NCBI GenBank assembly: GCA_002497285.1
Contig: DANJ01000014.1
Span: forward strand, 1 to 64,000
Direction of reading: 5' to 3'
DNA length: 64,000 nucleotides
Source of the DNA: Candidatus Pacearchaeota archaeon UBA92
Lineage (GTDB): Archaea; Nanobdellota; Nanobdellia; Pacearchaeales; GW2011-AR1
A model generated the notes under the pieces. The model did not search any database, was not told the DNA's origin, and saw only the letters and a program-made list of their open reading frames with translations. Shown here in pieces: positions 8,525 to 17,658 of the stretch; within the stretch, counting starts at the first letter, position 1, and each line of letters opens with the position of its first letter. Made by a program: the position numbers and the translations under genes.

Positions 8525-10522
8525 ATGAATACAAGACAAATTTGGACAATGTTAGCTATTTTCACACTTTTCTTTTCAGGAATAACCTTAGGCAAGGATT
8601 TAAGCACAAGCATTAAAAATCCAGTTTCTGATGTCTCTCCCCCAAGTATAACTGCTACACCTATAACAGGCTTATCGTCCGATTCTTATGAGGACTCTCC
8701 TTCTACAATAATAAAAATGATTTCTAATGGAATAAAGATAGATGATAAAATTTTATTAGAAAATAATATAATCCCTACAATCCCAAATCAAGAAAAATCG
8801 ACAAGTAATAAAAAATCCGTATTTACAGGAAAAATAGAAATATATGATCAAGACAATCTGATAAGTACATCCACCTATATCAAAGGTTTCAAATTAGATT
8901 CAATGAGTCTCAATACAGAAGAAATAATAGAAGAAATGTCTGAAGGTGTAATAAACGATTGTAAGATTCTATCCGAACCAGGGATATATGTCTTAAATTC
9001 AACAGTTTATAGCGAGTCGACTTGTTTTGAAATAACTTCAAACAAGGTTCTCTTGGACTGTAATCATCACTCAATAATATTCGCAACAAGTTCTCCTGGA
9101 AGTGCGGTAACTTCTTCAGGAAACGACCTTTTAGCAATTAAGAATTGTGGAATTGTACAACTAAACCAGCCTGAAAACCTTCCTGCAATAAATATCGAAA
9201 ATGGAAAGAATATAGCTATTATGAACAATGCAATAAAATCAAGTTCTTCAGGAATCAACATCGTAAGTCTGACAGATACAAATTTTGTATCTCTTATAGG
9301 AAATAGCATAGAATCCTCAAGAGATGATACAAATACCATTTCAATAATAAATTCTAAAAATATAAATATGAAAAACAATGGTCTTTCAACATCTGGAGAC
9401 CGAAGCACAGTGATTTATCTTAACAGCGTTACAAAAAGTTCAATAGTGAATAATAGAATTTCAACATCTGGCTTTATGTCTCCTGCAATATACCTATCAA
9501 CATCCGGAAAAAATGAGTTATCTGATAACAAGATAAAGAATACTGGAGACGACTCTCCAGCCTTCGTAATATATGGGCAGAGCATAGATAACGCCTTCAA
9601 GAGCAACCATATTGTTCAGGCTTCAGATGCTTTTGAATTTGATGCTGGCCTTGAATCCGGAACAATAATGCAAAACGGAAACAAGTTAATAAGCAACAAG
9701 ATTGGAGGTATAACAGGTCAAACTTTGAACCTTCTACACTCAAGCCCAGAGTCAAATATCACTTTAATCAGTCAGGGCGTGAGGAAATATTCTCTTCCTG
9801 AAAATGGATTATATGCTGTGATAAAAAGAGATGCAGGAGAAATTAGATTCATAGAGCCTATAACTGGAACTGGAAATTCAGGAATCGAGGCAGTTAATAT
9901 TTCTTTAAATCATATAGAAATTAAGTCATCTATTGCTCCAGGGTTAGATAGAAAAGCAATAATTTTATTCAAAAATATCAATGAAACTTTTAACAATCCT
10001 GTAATTATAAAAAACGATAATTTATGTATCGAATGTGAACTTCTGACACCAATAAATCAAAGCGCAGTGGCAGTAAGAATACCAGGAGCAGGAACTTATA
10101 AAATTGGAGAAAGACCTCAACAAATCCCGGAAAATATTCCTCAAGAAATAATTCCTCTTAAAAATGGTGGACATAGCAGTGGAAGCAGTTGTACAACCGG
10201 ATGGTCGTGTGAGGATTGGACTCCATGTAGTTTAGATGAAAGCGGACAAGGAATAAGGACAAGAACATGCTCTCCAGAAATAAGTTATTGTTACGCTAAT
10301 CTAAAAGACAAGCCTGCAGAATCAGAATCTTGTACCATTGAAAACAACGCAAACACTCAGGAAAATCAACCAGGATTTATTTCAAGAATTACAGGTGCAG
10401 TTATTGGTTTCGGTAGAGATGCTCCTGTTCTAGCAACAGTAATCTTTCTTGGATTGGTTGGAGGAATGTATTTACTTGTCGCATTCGCCAGAACAAGATT
10501 TGTTTCTAAAAAAAGAAAGTAA
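8525..10522 (+). CDS. Secreted right-handed beta-helix surface protein with TSP1-like motif and C-terminal anchor
   Basis: 665 residues. There is an N-terminal signal peptide, then roughly residues 150-380 contain parallel beta-helix repeats (repeated NN.I.S and SGI..IS units as in NosD/pectate-lyase-like proteins). Near residue 555 a thrombospondin type-1-like stretch reads CTTGWSCEDWTPCS with later cysteines. The C-terminus has RITGAVIGFG, a membrane segment and a basic KKRK tail. It probably sits in the cell envelope. TATATAAAT lies about 25 nt upstream. The exact ligand or substrate is unknown. Confidence 0.75.
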   Translation: MNTRQIWTMLAIFTLFFSGITLGKDLSTSIKNPVSDVSPPSITATPITGLSSDSYEDSPSTIIKMISNGIKIDDKILLENNIIPTIPNQEKSTSNKKSVFTGKIEIYDQDNLISTSTYIKGFKLDSMSLNTEEIIEEMSEGVINDCKILSEPGIYVLNSTVYSESTCFEITSNKVLLDCNHHSIIFATSSPGSAVTSSGNDLLAIKNCGIVQLNQPENLPAINIENGKNIAIMNNAIKSSSSGINIVSLTDTNFVSLIGNSIESSRDDTNTISIINSKNINMKNNGLSTSGDRSTVIYLNSVTKSSIVNNRISTSGFMSPAIYLSTSGKNELSDNKIKNTGDDSPAFVIYGQSIDNAFKSNHIVQASDAFEFDAGLESGTIMQNGNKLISNKIGGITGQTLNLLHSSPESNITLISQGVRKYSLPENGLYAVIKRDAGEIRFIEPITGTGNSGIEAVNISLNHIEIKSSIAPGLDRKAIILFKNINETFNNPVIIKNDNLCIECELLTPINQSAVAVRIPGAGTYKIGERPQQIPENIPQEIIPLKNGGHSSGSSCTTGWSCEDWTPCSLDESGQGIRTRTCSPEISYCYANLKDKPAESESCTIENNANTQENQPGFISRITGAVIGFGRDAPVLATVIFLGLVGGMYLLVAFARTRFVSKKRK

Positions 10523-10572
10523 ATAATTCTATTAGTTATTACTCTAAAATTATACAAAGAAAAGTTTAAATA

Positions 10573-10666
10573 CGCCCTGACCGGGAATCGAACCCGGGAC
10601 TCCGGCGCTCTGCGAGGTTTTTAATCTCCCGACAGGCCAGTGTTATAGCCACTTAACTACCAAGGC
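10573..10666 (-). tRNA. tRNA-Asp(GTC) with 22-nt intron
   Basis: The minus-strand cloverleaf has acceptor GCCTTGG with TCAGGGC and discriminator G. Numbering runs without gaps to GTC at positions 34-36, and the T-arm is CCCGG-TTCGATT-CCCGG. After G37 there is a 22-nt insertion (10608-10629) before C38 and the 3' anticodon stem GCCGG; removing it leaves 72 nt. Position 37/38 is the canonical archaeal intron site. The bulge-helix-bulge was not computed. Confidence 0.88.
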
Positions 10667-10680
10667 ATAATCTTCATAGA

Positions 10681-10701
10681 AAGATTTGATTTTTAAATCT
10701 T
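10681..10701. repeat. 21-nt inverted repeat upstream of tRNA-Asp
   Basis: Arms AAGATTTG and TAAATCTT with a 5-nt spacer. It has the same length and nearly the same arms as the repeats before rps10 (17659) and the aIF2-gamma gene (62548). Here it lies between the stop of the 10703 gene and the tRNA, so it could instead be a terminator or the tRNA TATA region. Confidence 0.5.
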
Positions 10702-10702
10702 G

Positions 10703-11194
10703 CTAAGGGCTATTTTTAGCACCAAGAACATTCTGATTTATTATGGAATTGTTTTCAAGATCAATGATTAAAGAAAGTCTTGGATGCTCAGGGAGATCTA
10801 CATCTTTTCCTGAGTCTATTATAAGACGAATATAATTATTTTCTATTTTTTGAATGTTTCCATCGCTTGCCTCTCTTCTATAAATTTTACTCGAAAAGGG
10901 GTGCTTTCTAAGAAAAGACTTGACTTCATTCTTGTCTTTCACAATATCCCAGGCCTTATCTTCGACTTCTGAAGGAATAGCATTAAGCGAGAAAGTAGTT
11001 CCTGTTATTGTATAATTTTCGTTTTCAGGCGTGTAATCTATATAATAAAAATAGCTGTCTTCTTCACCTTCCAAAATTCCGTTTATTCTTAAGTATAGTC
11101 CATGTGTGCCCAGACTTCTCTTTGGAGCTTCTAAATCGCCTTCAACAATTTCATATTCGTAATCTGGAAAAGCCTTGATATCCTTTTCAACCAA
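10703..11194 (-). CDS. Hypothetical protein, start codon unresolved
   Basis: 163 residues as called from a TTG start. The frame stays open upstream to about 11277 with coding-like sequence (IEVRLKSPVENLDKQKLYDL) but contains no ATG, so the true start is either the TTG or lost. I recognise no family. The protein is mixed alpha/beta in appearance, without signal peptide or membrane segment. It is divergent from the Tyr-rich secreted protein. Confidence 0.55.
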   Translation of the reverse strand: MVEKDIKAFPDYEYEIVEGDLEAPKRSLGTHGLYLRINGILEGEEDSYFYYIDYTPENENYTITGTTFSLNAIPSEVEDKAWDIVKDKNEVKSFLRKHPFSSKIYRREASDGNIQKIENNYIRLIIDSGKDVDLPEHPRLSLIIDLENNSIINQNVLGAKNSP

Positions 11195-11295
11195 ATCATA
11201 TAACTTTTGCTTGTCAAGGTTTTCAACAGGAGACTTAAGCCTGACCTCAATATTTTTGTCGAAATCTTTAAATAGTAACTAATCCAAGATTTAAC

Positions 11296-11646
11296 ATGCA
11301 AAAAACAAAATTCTTTACAGGATTCGCACTTGCGGTTATCCTCTTATTGGCAATAGCTCCAGCTGTTTCAGCATATGGATATTATTCAAATTATCCTAGT
11401 TATTCAACCTATGAAAAGAGAATTAATGAAAGTCCATGGGGAAGAACTGTTGAAATAAAAAAGGATACGCCATATGAATCCTCTTATTATTACAAATCAT
11501 CAAGCTATTCCTCAAATTATCAGAGGGTAAATAACTACTGGGGATACAACCCATCCTATTCAAGCTATTATCCTGCTTATAGGTCAAATTCCTATTATTA
11601 TCAACCAAGATACGTTGGCTACTACGACCATAGATATTATCCATAA
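11296..11646 (+). CDS. Small secreted Tyr/Ser-rich protein
   Basis: 116 residues. A clear signal peptide ends near APAVSA, followed by about 90 residues dominated by Tyr, Ser, Asn and Pro. It is low-complexity and probably extracellular or wall-associated. A TATA element (CTTTAAATA at about 11268-11276) lies about 25 nt upstream, consistent with leaderless expression. No homology is recognised. Confidence 0.65.
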   Translation: MQKTKFFTGFALAVILLLAIAPAVSAYGYYSNYPSYSTYEKRINESPWGRTVEIKKDTPYESSYYYKSSSYSSNYQRVNNYWGYNPSYSSYYPAYRSNSYYYQPRYVGYYDHRYYP

Positions 11647-11678
11647 GGTTTAAATAGAAAAATTTCTTCTAAAGTACA

Positions 11679-11912
11679 ATGATAAACGAAAGCAGAAGAG
11701 GATTAACCTTGCAGAGTTTTATGACTTTTATTCTCTGGGTTGCAGGAATTCTAGTCTCACTCGCAGTAGGATTTAGCATGACTACTGGAGGAACATTAAA
11801 TGATAGTATTCCTTATATCCCAAGCCCAGTCGCCGCAATAACTGGATGGATTGTAATCTTATTCACATTTATTGGCACTATACTTGTAATAATAAATAGA
11901 CTGATGAACTGA
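11679..11912 (+). CDS. Small two-helix membrane protein
   Basis: 77 residues with two hydrophobic helices joined by a short polar loop (MTTGGTLNDSIPYIPSP). Small proteins of this form are typical of DPANN genomes. The function is unknown. It follows the Tyr-rich secreted protein by 32 nt and has its own TATA-like TTTAAATAG. Confidence 0.6.
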   Translation: MINESRRGLTLQSFMTFILWVAGILVSLAVGFSMTTGGTLNDSIPYIPSPVAAITGWIVILFTFIGTILVIINRLMN

Positions 11913-11969
11913 ATTTTTATCAAGAAATATTAAAAAATTTAACAATTAGAACTGAAAGGAGGATAAAAA

Positions 11970-12347
11970 ATGAAAGAAAATAAAAAATATATAATGACTG
12001 TAAACCTAGTCCTACTTGGATTAGTTATGTTGCTTCCAGGTTTAATGAAACTATTCATAATGAGACCATCTGCAGTAGCAGGATTCCTTGGAACATTAGG
12101 ATTCCCAGCATCTACATTTTTCGCGTGGATATTAATAATCGCTGAAATAGGTTCAGGAATTGCAATCTTAACAAGATGGAAACTTAAACAAATTGTTTGG
12201 ATTCCAATGATAATTTTAGTAATAGCCGGATTGACAACAACAATAAGCTGGGCAAATATCGGAGGCAGCCAATGGCCTGCTTTCTTATTGCATATAGCAC
12301 TAGCATCTAACTACTGGCTTCTAGGAAGCTGGTACAGCAAGAGATAA
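11970..12347 (+). CDS. DoxX family membrane protein
   Basis: 125 residues and four hydrophobic helices, with GLMKLF in the first part and the FPASTFFAWILIIAEIGSG segment typical of DoxX/DoxD-like proteins. An AGGAGGA Shine-Dalgarno 8 nt before the ATG supports the start, unlike most genes here. DoxX proteins are linked to redox or thiol-stress responses in other organisms. The exact role here is unknown. Confidence 0.8.
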   Translation: MKENKKYIMTVNLVLLGLVMLLPGLMKLFIMRPSAVAGFLGTLGFPASTFFAWILIIAEIGSGIAILTRWKLKQIVWIPMIILVIAGLTTTISWANIGGSQWPAFLLHIALASNYWLLGSWYSKR

Positions 12348-12388
12348 ATAGTTTATTTTTGATTTAATTTTTATTTATCTTTCTTTTA

Positions 12389-12865
12389 TTAAACACTCAG
12401 ATAAACCAGGTAATTCAAAACACCTGCAAAACTAACCCACAGAAAATATGGAATCAATAAATAAGCTGCCTTTCTATCTATCTTCCATGTATAAATAATC
12501 ATAACAATTATAGTCGCCCAAATTAAGATTAAATCTGAAAATGCAAACAATACCTGATGGAGTCCAAAAAATAGATAACTCCATAAGCCATTGGCAATTA
12601 AATTAACCGCAAAAACAATTCCAACTTTCCATCTGCTATCCTTCTTACTATTGACCAATGCCAAATATAGAGATATCGCAATTAAAATATATAACACTGC
12701 CCAAACTGGTCCGAACAACCAATTAGGAGGAGCTATGTTAGGCCTGACAGAATCATACCACCCTGATTTGACAGAGCCTGTGAATAAAGCTCCGAAAAGC
12801 GAAACTACAATTACTGCGAGAAAGCTGAAAATTAAAACTTTCCAATTAATCTTCTTCTTTTTCAT
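12389..12865 (-). CDS. TspO/MBR family membrane protein
   Basis: 158 residues and five helices, with the TspO signature WYDSVRPNIAPPNWLFGPVW and a conserved NLIANGLWSYLFF. TspO proteins bind porphyrins and respond to oxidative or light stress. It is convergent with the DoxX gene and upstream of a nitroreductase on the same strand. Confidence 0.92.
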   Translation of the reverse strand: MKKKKINWKVLIFSFLAVIVVSLFGALFTGSVKSGWYDSVRPNIAPPNWLFGPVWAVLYILIAISLYLALVNSKKDSRWKVGIVFAVNLIANGLWSYLFFGLHQVLFAFSDLILIWATIIVMIIYTWKIDRKAAYLLIPYFLWVSFAGVLNYLVYLSV

Positions 12866-12895
12866 TCTAACCCATAGAAACCTTAATTTATAATC

Positions 12896-13492
12896 TTATT
12901 CCTTAAACTCGCCTTCAAAAACAAATTCACCTACTAGTTTTCTCGTGCTAGCCCCCGGATTCTCAGACTTTTGCATTCTTTCATGCAATACTTCTTTATC
13001 TGCAGGTTTTCCAATAGCAATCATGTGAACAATATCATAATCTTCAGGAATTTTTAATTCTTCTCTAGCTTTCTCAACATTGTATCCAGCCATTCCATGA
13101 ACAACTAAACCCATGCTCGAACCTTGCAAAGCTAAATTCTCCCACGCCGCTCCTGCATCAGACAGATGATTTCTATTTTCTTTTCCATTATCATCAGTTT
13201 TTTTAGCTAATAACACTGCAAGTACGCCCGCATTATTACACCACGTCTGATTGAACTCACTTAATAATCCAAAAAATTTATCCCAATATTCTCCATCCTT
13301 GTGCGCATAAACAAATCTCCATGGTTGTATATTTGATGAAGAGGGCGCCCATCTTGCAGCCTCAAATAATCTCATTAACTCATCCTGGCTAATAGAGTCT
13401 CCACTCATGGCTCTTGGACTCCATCTATCTAAGATTAAATCATGAATGGGATAGTCAGATTTCCTAATTTCACTTCCTTTGGTATATTCCAT
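12896..13492 (-). CDS. Nitroreductase family flavoprotein
   Basis: 198 residues. RWSPRAMSGDSIS near the N-terminus, then FEAARWAPSSSNIQPWRFVY (FMN-binding region), and DAGAAWENLALQGSSMGL are standard nitroreductase motifs. It likely uses FMN and NAD(P)H to reduce an unknown substrate. A TATA-like TCTATTTATAAC precedes the ATG. Confidence 0.9.
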   Translation of the reverse strand: MEYTKGSEIRKSDYPIHDLILDRWSPRAMSGDSISQDELMRLFEAARWAPSSSNIQPWRFVYAHKDGEYWDKFFGLLSEFNQTWCNNAGVLAVLLAKKTDDNGKENRNHLSDAGAAWENLALQGSSMGLVVHGMAGYNVEKAREELKIPEDYDIVHMIAIGKPADKEVLHERMQKSENPGASTRKLVGEFVFEGEFKE

Positions 13493-13531
13493 AAAACATC
13501 TAGAAAAATAGTCTATTTATAACTTATGAAT

Positions 13532-14812
13532 CTACTTCTTCCCGCCAATAACTTTCTTACCCATATACGGCTGTAAAACTTTAGGAATCTTTATACTCCC
13601 ATCTTTCTGTTGATTATTCTCTAAAATTCCAACTAATGCTCTTGAAGTAGCAATAGCAGTATTATTCAAAGTATGAACAAATTTCTTTTCATTATCTTTG
13701 TCAACAAACTTAATTCCCAACAACCTTGCCTGTGCATCAGTCATGTTAGTTACTGAAGTAATTTCATTGTATGTCTTATCTATAGGTCGCCAAATTTCCA
13801 AATCAGCCCCTCTCGCCTTCAAATCACTTAAGTCTCCAGAACAAGATTCATTCTCTCTGATAGGAAGTTCCAACTTCTTGAACAATTCCTTTGACAACTT
13901 TAATAATTCATCATAATACTTCCATGAATCTTCAGGCTTGCAGATAACAACCATTTCCTGCTTGTTAAACTGATGAGTCCTATAAAGTCCCTTTTCATTT
14001 ATTCCATGACTTCCAACTTCTCTTCTAAAACACATTGAATATGCAGTTAATTTGATAGGTAAATCCTTATGATTTAACATCTTTCCCATATACATTCCAA
14101 TCAAGGGATGTTCAGATGTAGCAATTAAGTACAAATCCTCTCCTTCAATCTTATAAGACATGACATCAATCTCCGCCTTTGTCCAAACTCCCTTTAATAC
14201 ATCAGAACGAATCATCAAAGGAGGCTCAATATACAAATAACCTTTTCCAGTCATAAAATCTCTTGCATAACTTATCAATGCTTGATTCAGCAAAGCTAAA
14301 TCTCCCTTAAGAACATAAAATCCGTTTCCAGAAAGGTCTGCAGAAGCGTTAAAATCAAGCCATCCATTCAGCTCTCCAAGTTCAATATGATTTTTTATTG
14401 GAAAATCGAACTTAGGTGGCTTTCCAATCACTTCCCTAATCTTATTTTCTTTATCACTTTTTCCAATTGGAACGTCTTTATAGATTATATTTGGAATCTC
14501 TATAAGTCCTTGCTTTATTTCTTCCTGCAATTTTCCTGCTTTCTCATCGTTCTTAGCAATCATTTCAGGAATTTCCTTTGCTTTCTTCAATAATGATTTA
14601 ACATCATTTCCCTTCTTCTTAGCCTCGCTTATCTCCTTAGAGATAGTATTCCTTTCAGCCCTTAAAGAATCATTCTCACCTTTAAGCTTTCTCCATAAAG
14701 AATCTTTCTTAATAACCTCATCAACAAGTTTTATTTTCTTGTCCTGAAACTTCTTCTTAATGTTTTCCTTTACAATTTCAGGATTCTCCCTAACAAATTT
14801 TATATCAATCAT
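13532..14812 (-). CDS. serS: Seryl-tRNA synthetase
   Basis: 426 residues, the usual length for bacterial/common-type SerRS. An N-terminal antiparallel coiled coil (about residues 25-105) is followed by the class II catalytic core with ATSEHPLIGMY (motif 1/2 region), FRREVGSHG (motif 2) and NNTAIATSRALVGILENNQ (motif 3). It charges tRNA-Ser; two tRNA-Ser genes are in this window. Confidence 0.97.
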   Translation of the reverse strand: MIDIKFVRENPEIVKENIKKKFQDKKIKLVDEVIKKDSLWRKLKGENDSLRAERNTISKEISEAKKKGNDVKSLLKKAKEIPEMIAKNDEKAGKLQEEIKQGLIEIPNIIYKDVPIGKSDKENKIREVIGKPPKFDFPIKNHIELGELNGWLDFNASADLSGNGFYVLKGDLALLNQALISYARDFMTGKGYLYIEPPLMIRSDVLKGVWTKAEIDVMSYKIEGEDLYLIATSEHPLIGMYMGKMLNHKDLPIKLTAYSMCFRREVGSHGINEKGLYRTHQFNKQEMVVICKPEDSWKYYDELLKLSKELFKKLELPIRENESCSGDLSDLKARGADLEIWRPIDKTYNEITSVTNMTDAQARLLGIKFVDKDNEKKFVHTLNNTAIATSRALVGILENNQQKDGSIKIPKVLQPYMGKKVIGGKK

Positions 14813-14915
14813 ATAATCTATGAGTAAATCAGTTATTTAAATTAATTGCCCCACAAACAAGCAAAAAATAAAGGTAAATAAAAAATAAAATCAACAAAAA
14901 TTACACTGAACCGCC

Positions 14916-15026
14916 TTAATCTTCGTCTTCGTCTTTGTCTTTTTCGTCTTTTTCGTCATCGTCGTCATCACTATCGTCTTCGTCAGTGGATTTATCGTCT
15001 TCGAAGTCTTCTTCTTTATATGCCAT
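14916..15026 (-). CDS. 36-residue highly acidic protein
   Basis: A short frame starts MAYKEEDFEDDK and then consists almost entirely of Asp, Glu and Lys. An ideal AAGGAGGT Shine-Dalgarno lies about 10 nt upstream of the ATG, and TATA-like GTTTAAAAACG sits about 40 nt upstream, giving a short leader. The longer overlapping frame on the same strand is a threonine/lysine shadow. The function is unknown; acidic peptides of this kind can bind basic proteins or metals. Confidence 0.6.
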   Translation of the reverse strand: MAYKEEDFEDDKSTDEDDSDDDDDEKDEKDKDEDED

Positions 15027-15175
15027 AAGATTTTTACCTCCTTGGATTTATCGCATAAAACTATGGCGTTTTTAAACTTTTCCAATCCAAAAGACCAGTT
15101 AAAAGAGACAACAAAAAATTAATAAATAAAACATCTGCGAAAAACCTTTATAAAGATTATAAACCTAACACTACT

Positions 15176-15832
15176 ATGAGTTTGGAGGCAATACAAGCGG
15201 GATTTATTGAAGGTTATAATCAATTTATTTCTATAATTCCTGCAAACTACCAACCCCTCATCAATCTTCTTGTCTTTTCCCTGTTAATAGTAATCTATGC
15301 TATATTCACGTGGCACTTTTACAGAAATTTGTCTAAAAAAGATTTGCTAGCCTTAAACTTAAGTAGATACAACAGAACAACCCATCCCTTAATGAATAAG
15401 TCCGTTGCTGCATTACTTAACATAGTTGAATATATAATTATTCTACCCTTTCTTATTTTCTTCTGGTTCGCAACTCTTGCATTAATAATCCTCATTTTAT
15501 CAGAAGGAAAAGCAGCAAGTCAAATCATCACAATTGCCGCATCGATAGTAGCAGCAGTAAGAATTCTATCTTACTATTCTGAAGATTTATCTAAAGATTT
15601 AGCAAAGCTCTTTCCATTCACAATGCTGACGATATCTCTGCTAAGTCCAAACTTCTTTTCAATCAATAGAATAGCCTCATTCCTTACAGAACTTCCAGGC
15701 TTTTTCAATAGCTTGCTTTATTACCTCATACTCATAGCATTATTGGAATTAATTCTTAGAATAATTGATACGATAATAAATTTATTTAATAGTGATGATT
15801 CATCAATACCTGTGCCTAAGCCAGAAAAATAA
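15176..15832 (+). CDS. Conserved archaeal membrane protein, unknown function
   Basis: 218 residues with five or six hydrophobic helices and a short charged linker (RNLSKKDLLALNLSRYNRTTH) after the first. I recognise no transporter or enzyme motif. TATA-like CTTTATAAAG lies about 25 nt upstream. It abuts the convergent antiporter gene with no gap. Confidence 0.65.
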   Translation: MSLEAIQAGFIEGYNQFISIIPANYQPLINLLVFSLLIVIYAIFTWHFYRNLSKKDLLALNLSRYNRTTHPLMNKSVAALLNIVEYIIILPFLIFFWFATLALIILILSEGKAASQIITIAASIVAAVRILSYYSEDLSKDLAKLFPFTMLTISLLSPNFFSINRIASFLTELPGFFNSLLYYLILIALLELILRIIDTIINLFNSDDSSIPVPKPEK

Positions 15833-17554
15833 TCACTCCCCAAAATCATCCTTCTTAGGATGTGTATGCCCTTCTAAAGTTCTTTCATTCAAATCTCTTA
15901 CGTGATGTTTACCCTCATCAAATAATTTCTTAGTATCGAAATTATATTTCTCAAGCAAATGGGAAATATGGTCCCCTCCCAAGAAATGAGGCATTATAAC
16001 ATACGCAGCCCCAGCCCGATATAAGTCAAAACTGTCATCTATAGAATGGGATGTAGCAATAAAGGGAATCTTTTTTCTTCTCAATCTTCCCAAAATTCCC
16101 AAATTTACATGCTTAGCAGGAATAGTCGAAACAACAAGTTCTAAATTATCTAAATTTAGTTCATCCAAAAGAGCTATGTCATGGGCATCCCCATACATGC
16201 AATTTATTCCTCTTGCGGCAAGATCTGAAATAACAGCAGGATTATAATCTATTATAAGATATTTCTTTCCAGATTTCTTGAAGGATTTCAAAAGACTAAA
16301 TCCAATACGATTATACCCAAAGAGAATTATTTGATAATCATTCTTGCTATTTGGAGAAAGATGGTCTATTTTTTTCCCCTTCCTTTCAAAAATGCTCAAA
16401 GGTTTGGCAAGAAGATGATAGAGTTGCTCATTATATTTTATGAAATAAGTTGACCCTGCTATTGTAATCATGCCAACGGCAATTGCAAAAGACAGAATCT
16501 CTGGAGGAATATGTCCCAAACCAACGCCTAAAGCAATTAAGATAAATGAAAACTCACTTATCTGAGCGACAGTTAATCCGCAAAGGAAGCTGTTTCTCTT
16601 CGTATATCCCATTAGACCCATAATAACCATCACAACAAATGGGTTTCCTATAAGGATGAATAATGAGAAAACAATTAAAGGAATTAAGTATGCAGACAAA
16701 TCACTCAAAATCATTTGAGAACCAAGCCAGATAAAGAAAAGAATAACGAAAAAGTCTCTCAAGGGACTCATTTTAGATGCGATTTCATATCTATAGGGAG
16801 AGAGGGAAAGAGCAATTCCAGCAAGCAAAGCACCCATTTCCATTGAAAAGCCAAAGTACTGAAATAAAGAGGCAATACCAAAACACCAACCTACAGAGAA
16901 GAGAAGTAAAAACTCATTTGAGCTTGCAATCTTTCTTGTAAATGGAGGAAGAATGTAAATCCCTATAAAAAATAGGCCTGCAATAAGCAAAATTCCTTTA
17001 AGAAAAACTGGAAGTATTTGTTGTAAAAAGGGAGTTTGATTTGAATATGAAGAAACCGCCATCAGAATTATTATCGCGACAAAGTCCTGAACTATTAAGA
17101 ACCCTATAGAAATTTTGCCATATAGAGTATCAAGATCCTTCTTATCAGACAAAAGTTTAGCAATAATAATCGTGCTACTAAAAGTAAAAGCAAGAGAAAC
17201 ATAAAGAGAAGTTGACGTTGAAAATCCAAGTGCCTGGGCTATTCCAAATCCTAAAATAGAAGTAAATGCAACTTGTCCAATTCCAGTAACCAGAGAAACC
17301 TTTCCAACTTCTTTAATAACTCTAGGATTTAAATTCAAACCAACTATAAAAAGAAGAAAAGTGATTCCTAATTGTGAAAATATTTCTATTGTCTCAAAAG
17401 ATCGTGTAAGGTTAAGAAAAGAAGAACCCACTAAAATTCCAGTAACAATATAACCAATAAGTAAAGGTTGCCTCAAAATTTTCACAACTGCCGCTGCAGC
17501 TACTGCCACAATTATGATTATACTTAGCTCAAAAAAAATCCCTTCTACTGCCAT
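15833..17554 (-). CDS. Kef-type CPA2 cation/H+ antiporter with TrkA-N domain
   Basis: 573 residues. Residues 1-380 or so form 12-13 helices with the CPA2 patterns GYIVTGILVG and FLLFIVGLNL. Residues 400-520 or so are a Rossmann RCK/TrkA-N domain (IILFGYNRIGFSLLKSF, LIIDYNP, YGDAHDIALLDEL). It likely exchanges K+ or Na+ for H+ under nucleotide or ligand control through the RCK domain. The tail is rich in His, Lys and Asp. Confidence 0.92.
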   Translation of the reverse strand: MAVEGIFFELSIIIIVAVAAAAVVKILRQPLLIGYIVTGILVGSSFLNLTRSFETIEIFSQLGITFLLFIVGLNLNPRVIKEVGKVSLVTGIGQVAFTSILGFGIAQALGFSTSTSLYVSLAFTFSSTIIIAKLLSDKKDLDTLYGKISIGFLIVQDFVAIIILMAVSSYSNQTPFLQQILPVFLKGILLIAGLFFIGIYILPPFTRKIASSNEFLLLFSVGWCFGIASLFQYFGFSMEMGALLAGIALSLSPYRYEIASKMSPLRDFFVILFFIWLGSQMILSDLSAYLIPLIVFSLFILIGNPFVVMVIMGLMGYTKRNSFLCGLTVAQISEFSFILIALGVGLGHIPPEILSFAIAVGMITIAGSTYFIKYNEQLYHLLAKPLSIFERKGKKIDHLSPNSKNDYQIILFGYNRIGFSLLKSFKKSGKKYLIIDYNPAVISDLAARGINCMYGDAHDIALLDELNLDNLELVVSTIPAKHVNLGILGRLRRKKIPFIATSHSIDDSFDLYRAGAAYVIMPHFLGGDHISHLLEKYNFDTKKLFDEGKHHVRDLNERTLEGHTHPKKDDFGE

Positions 17555-17658
17555 TTATCCTCTTTATTATTGATATAAAACCCAATCCAATTTTATATAT
17601 GTTGCTATTTTATGAATTTTTTATCACTTTTGTTTGAGGAATTTAGAATTAATAATCT

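Noticed and set aside
14891..15085. 64-residue Thr/Lys-rich minus-strand frame
   Set aside because: It is an out-of-frame shadow of the 36-residue acidic protein, which has the ribosome site.
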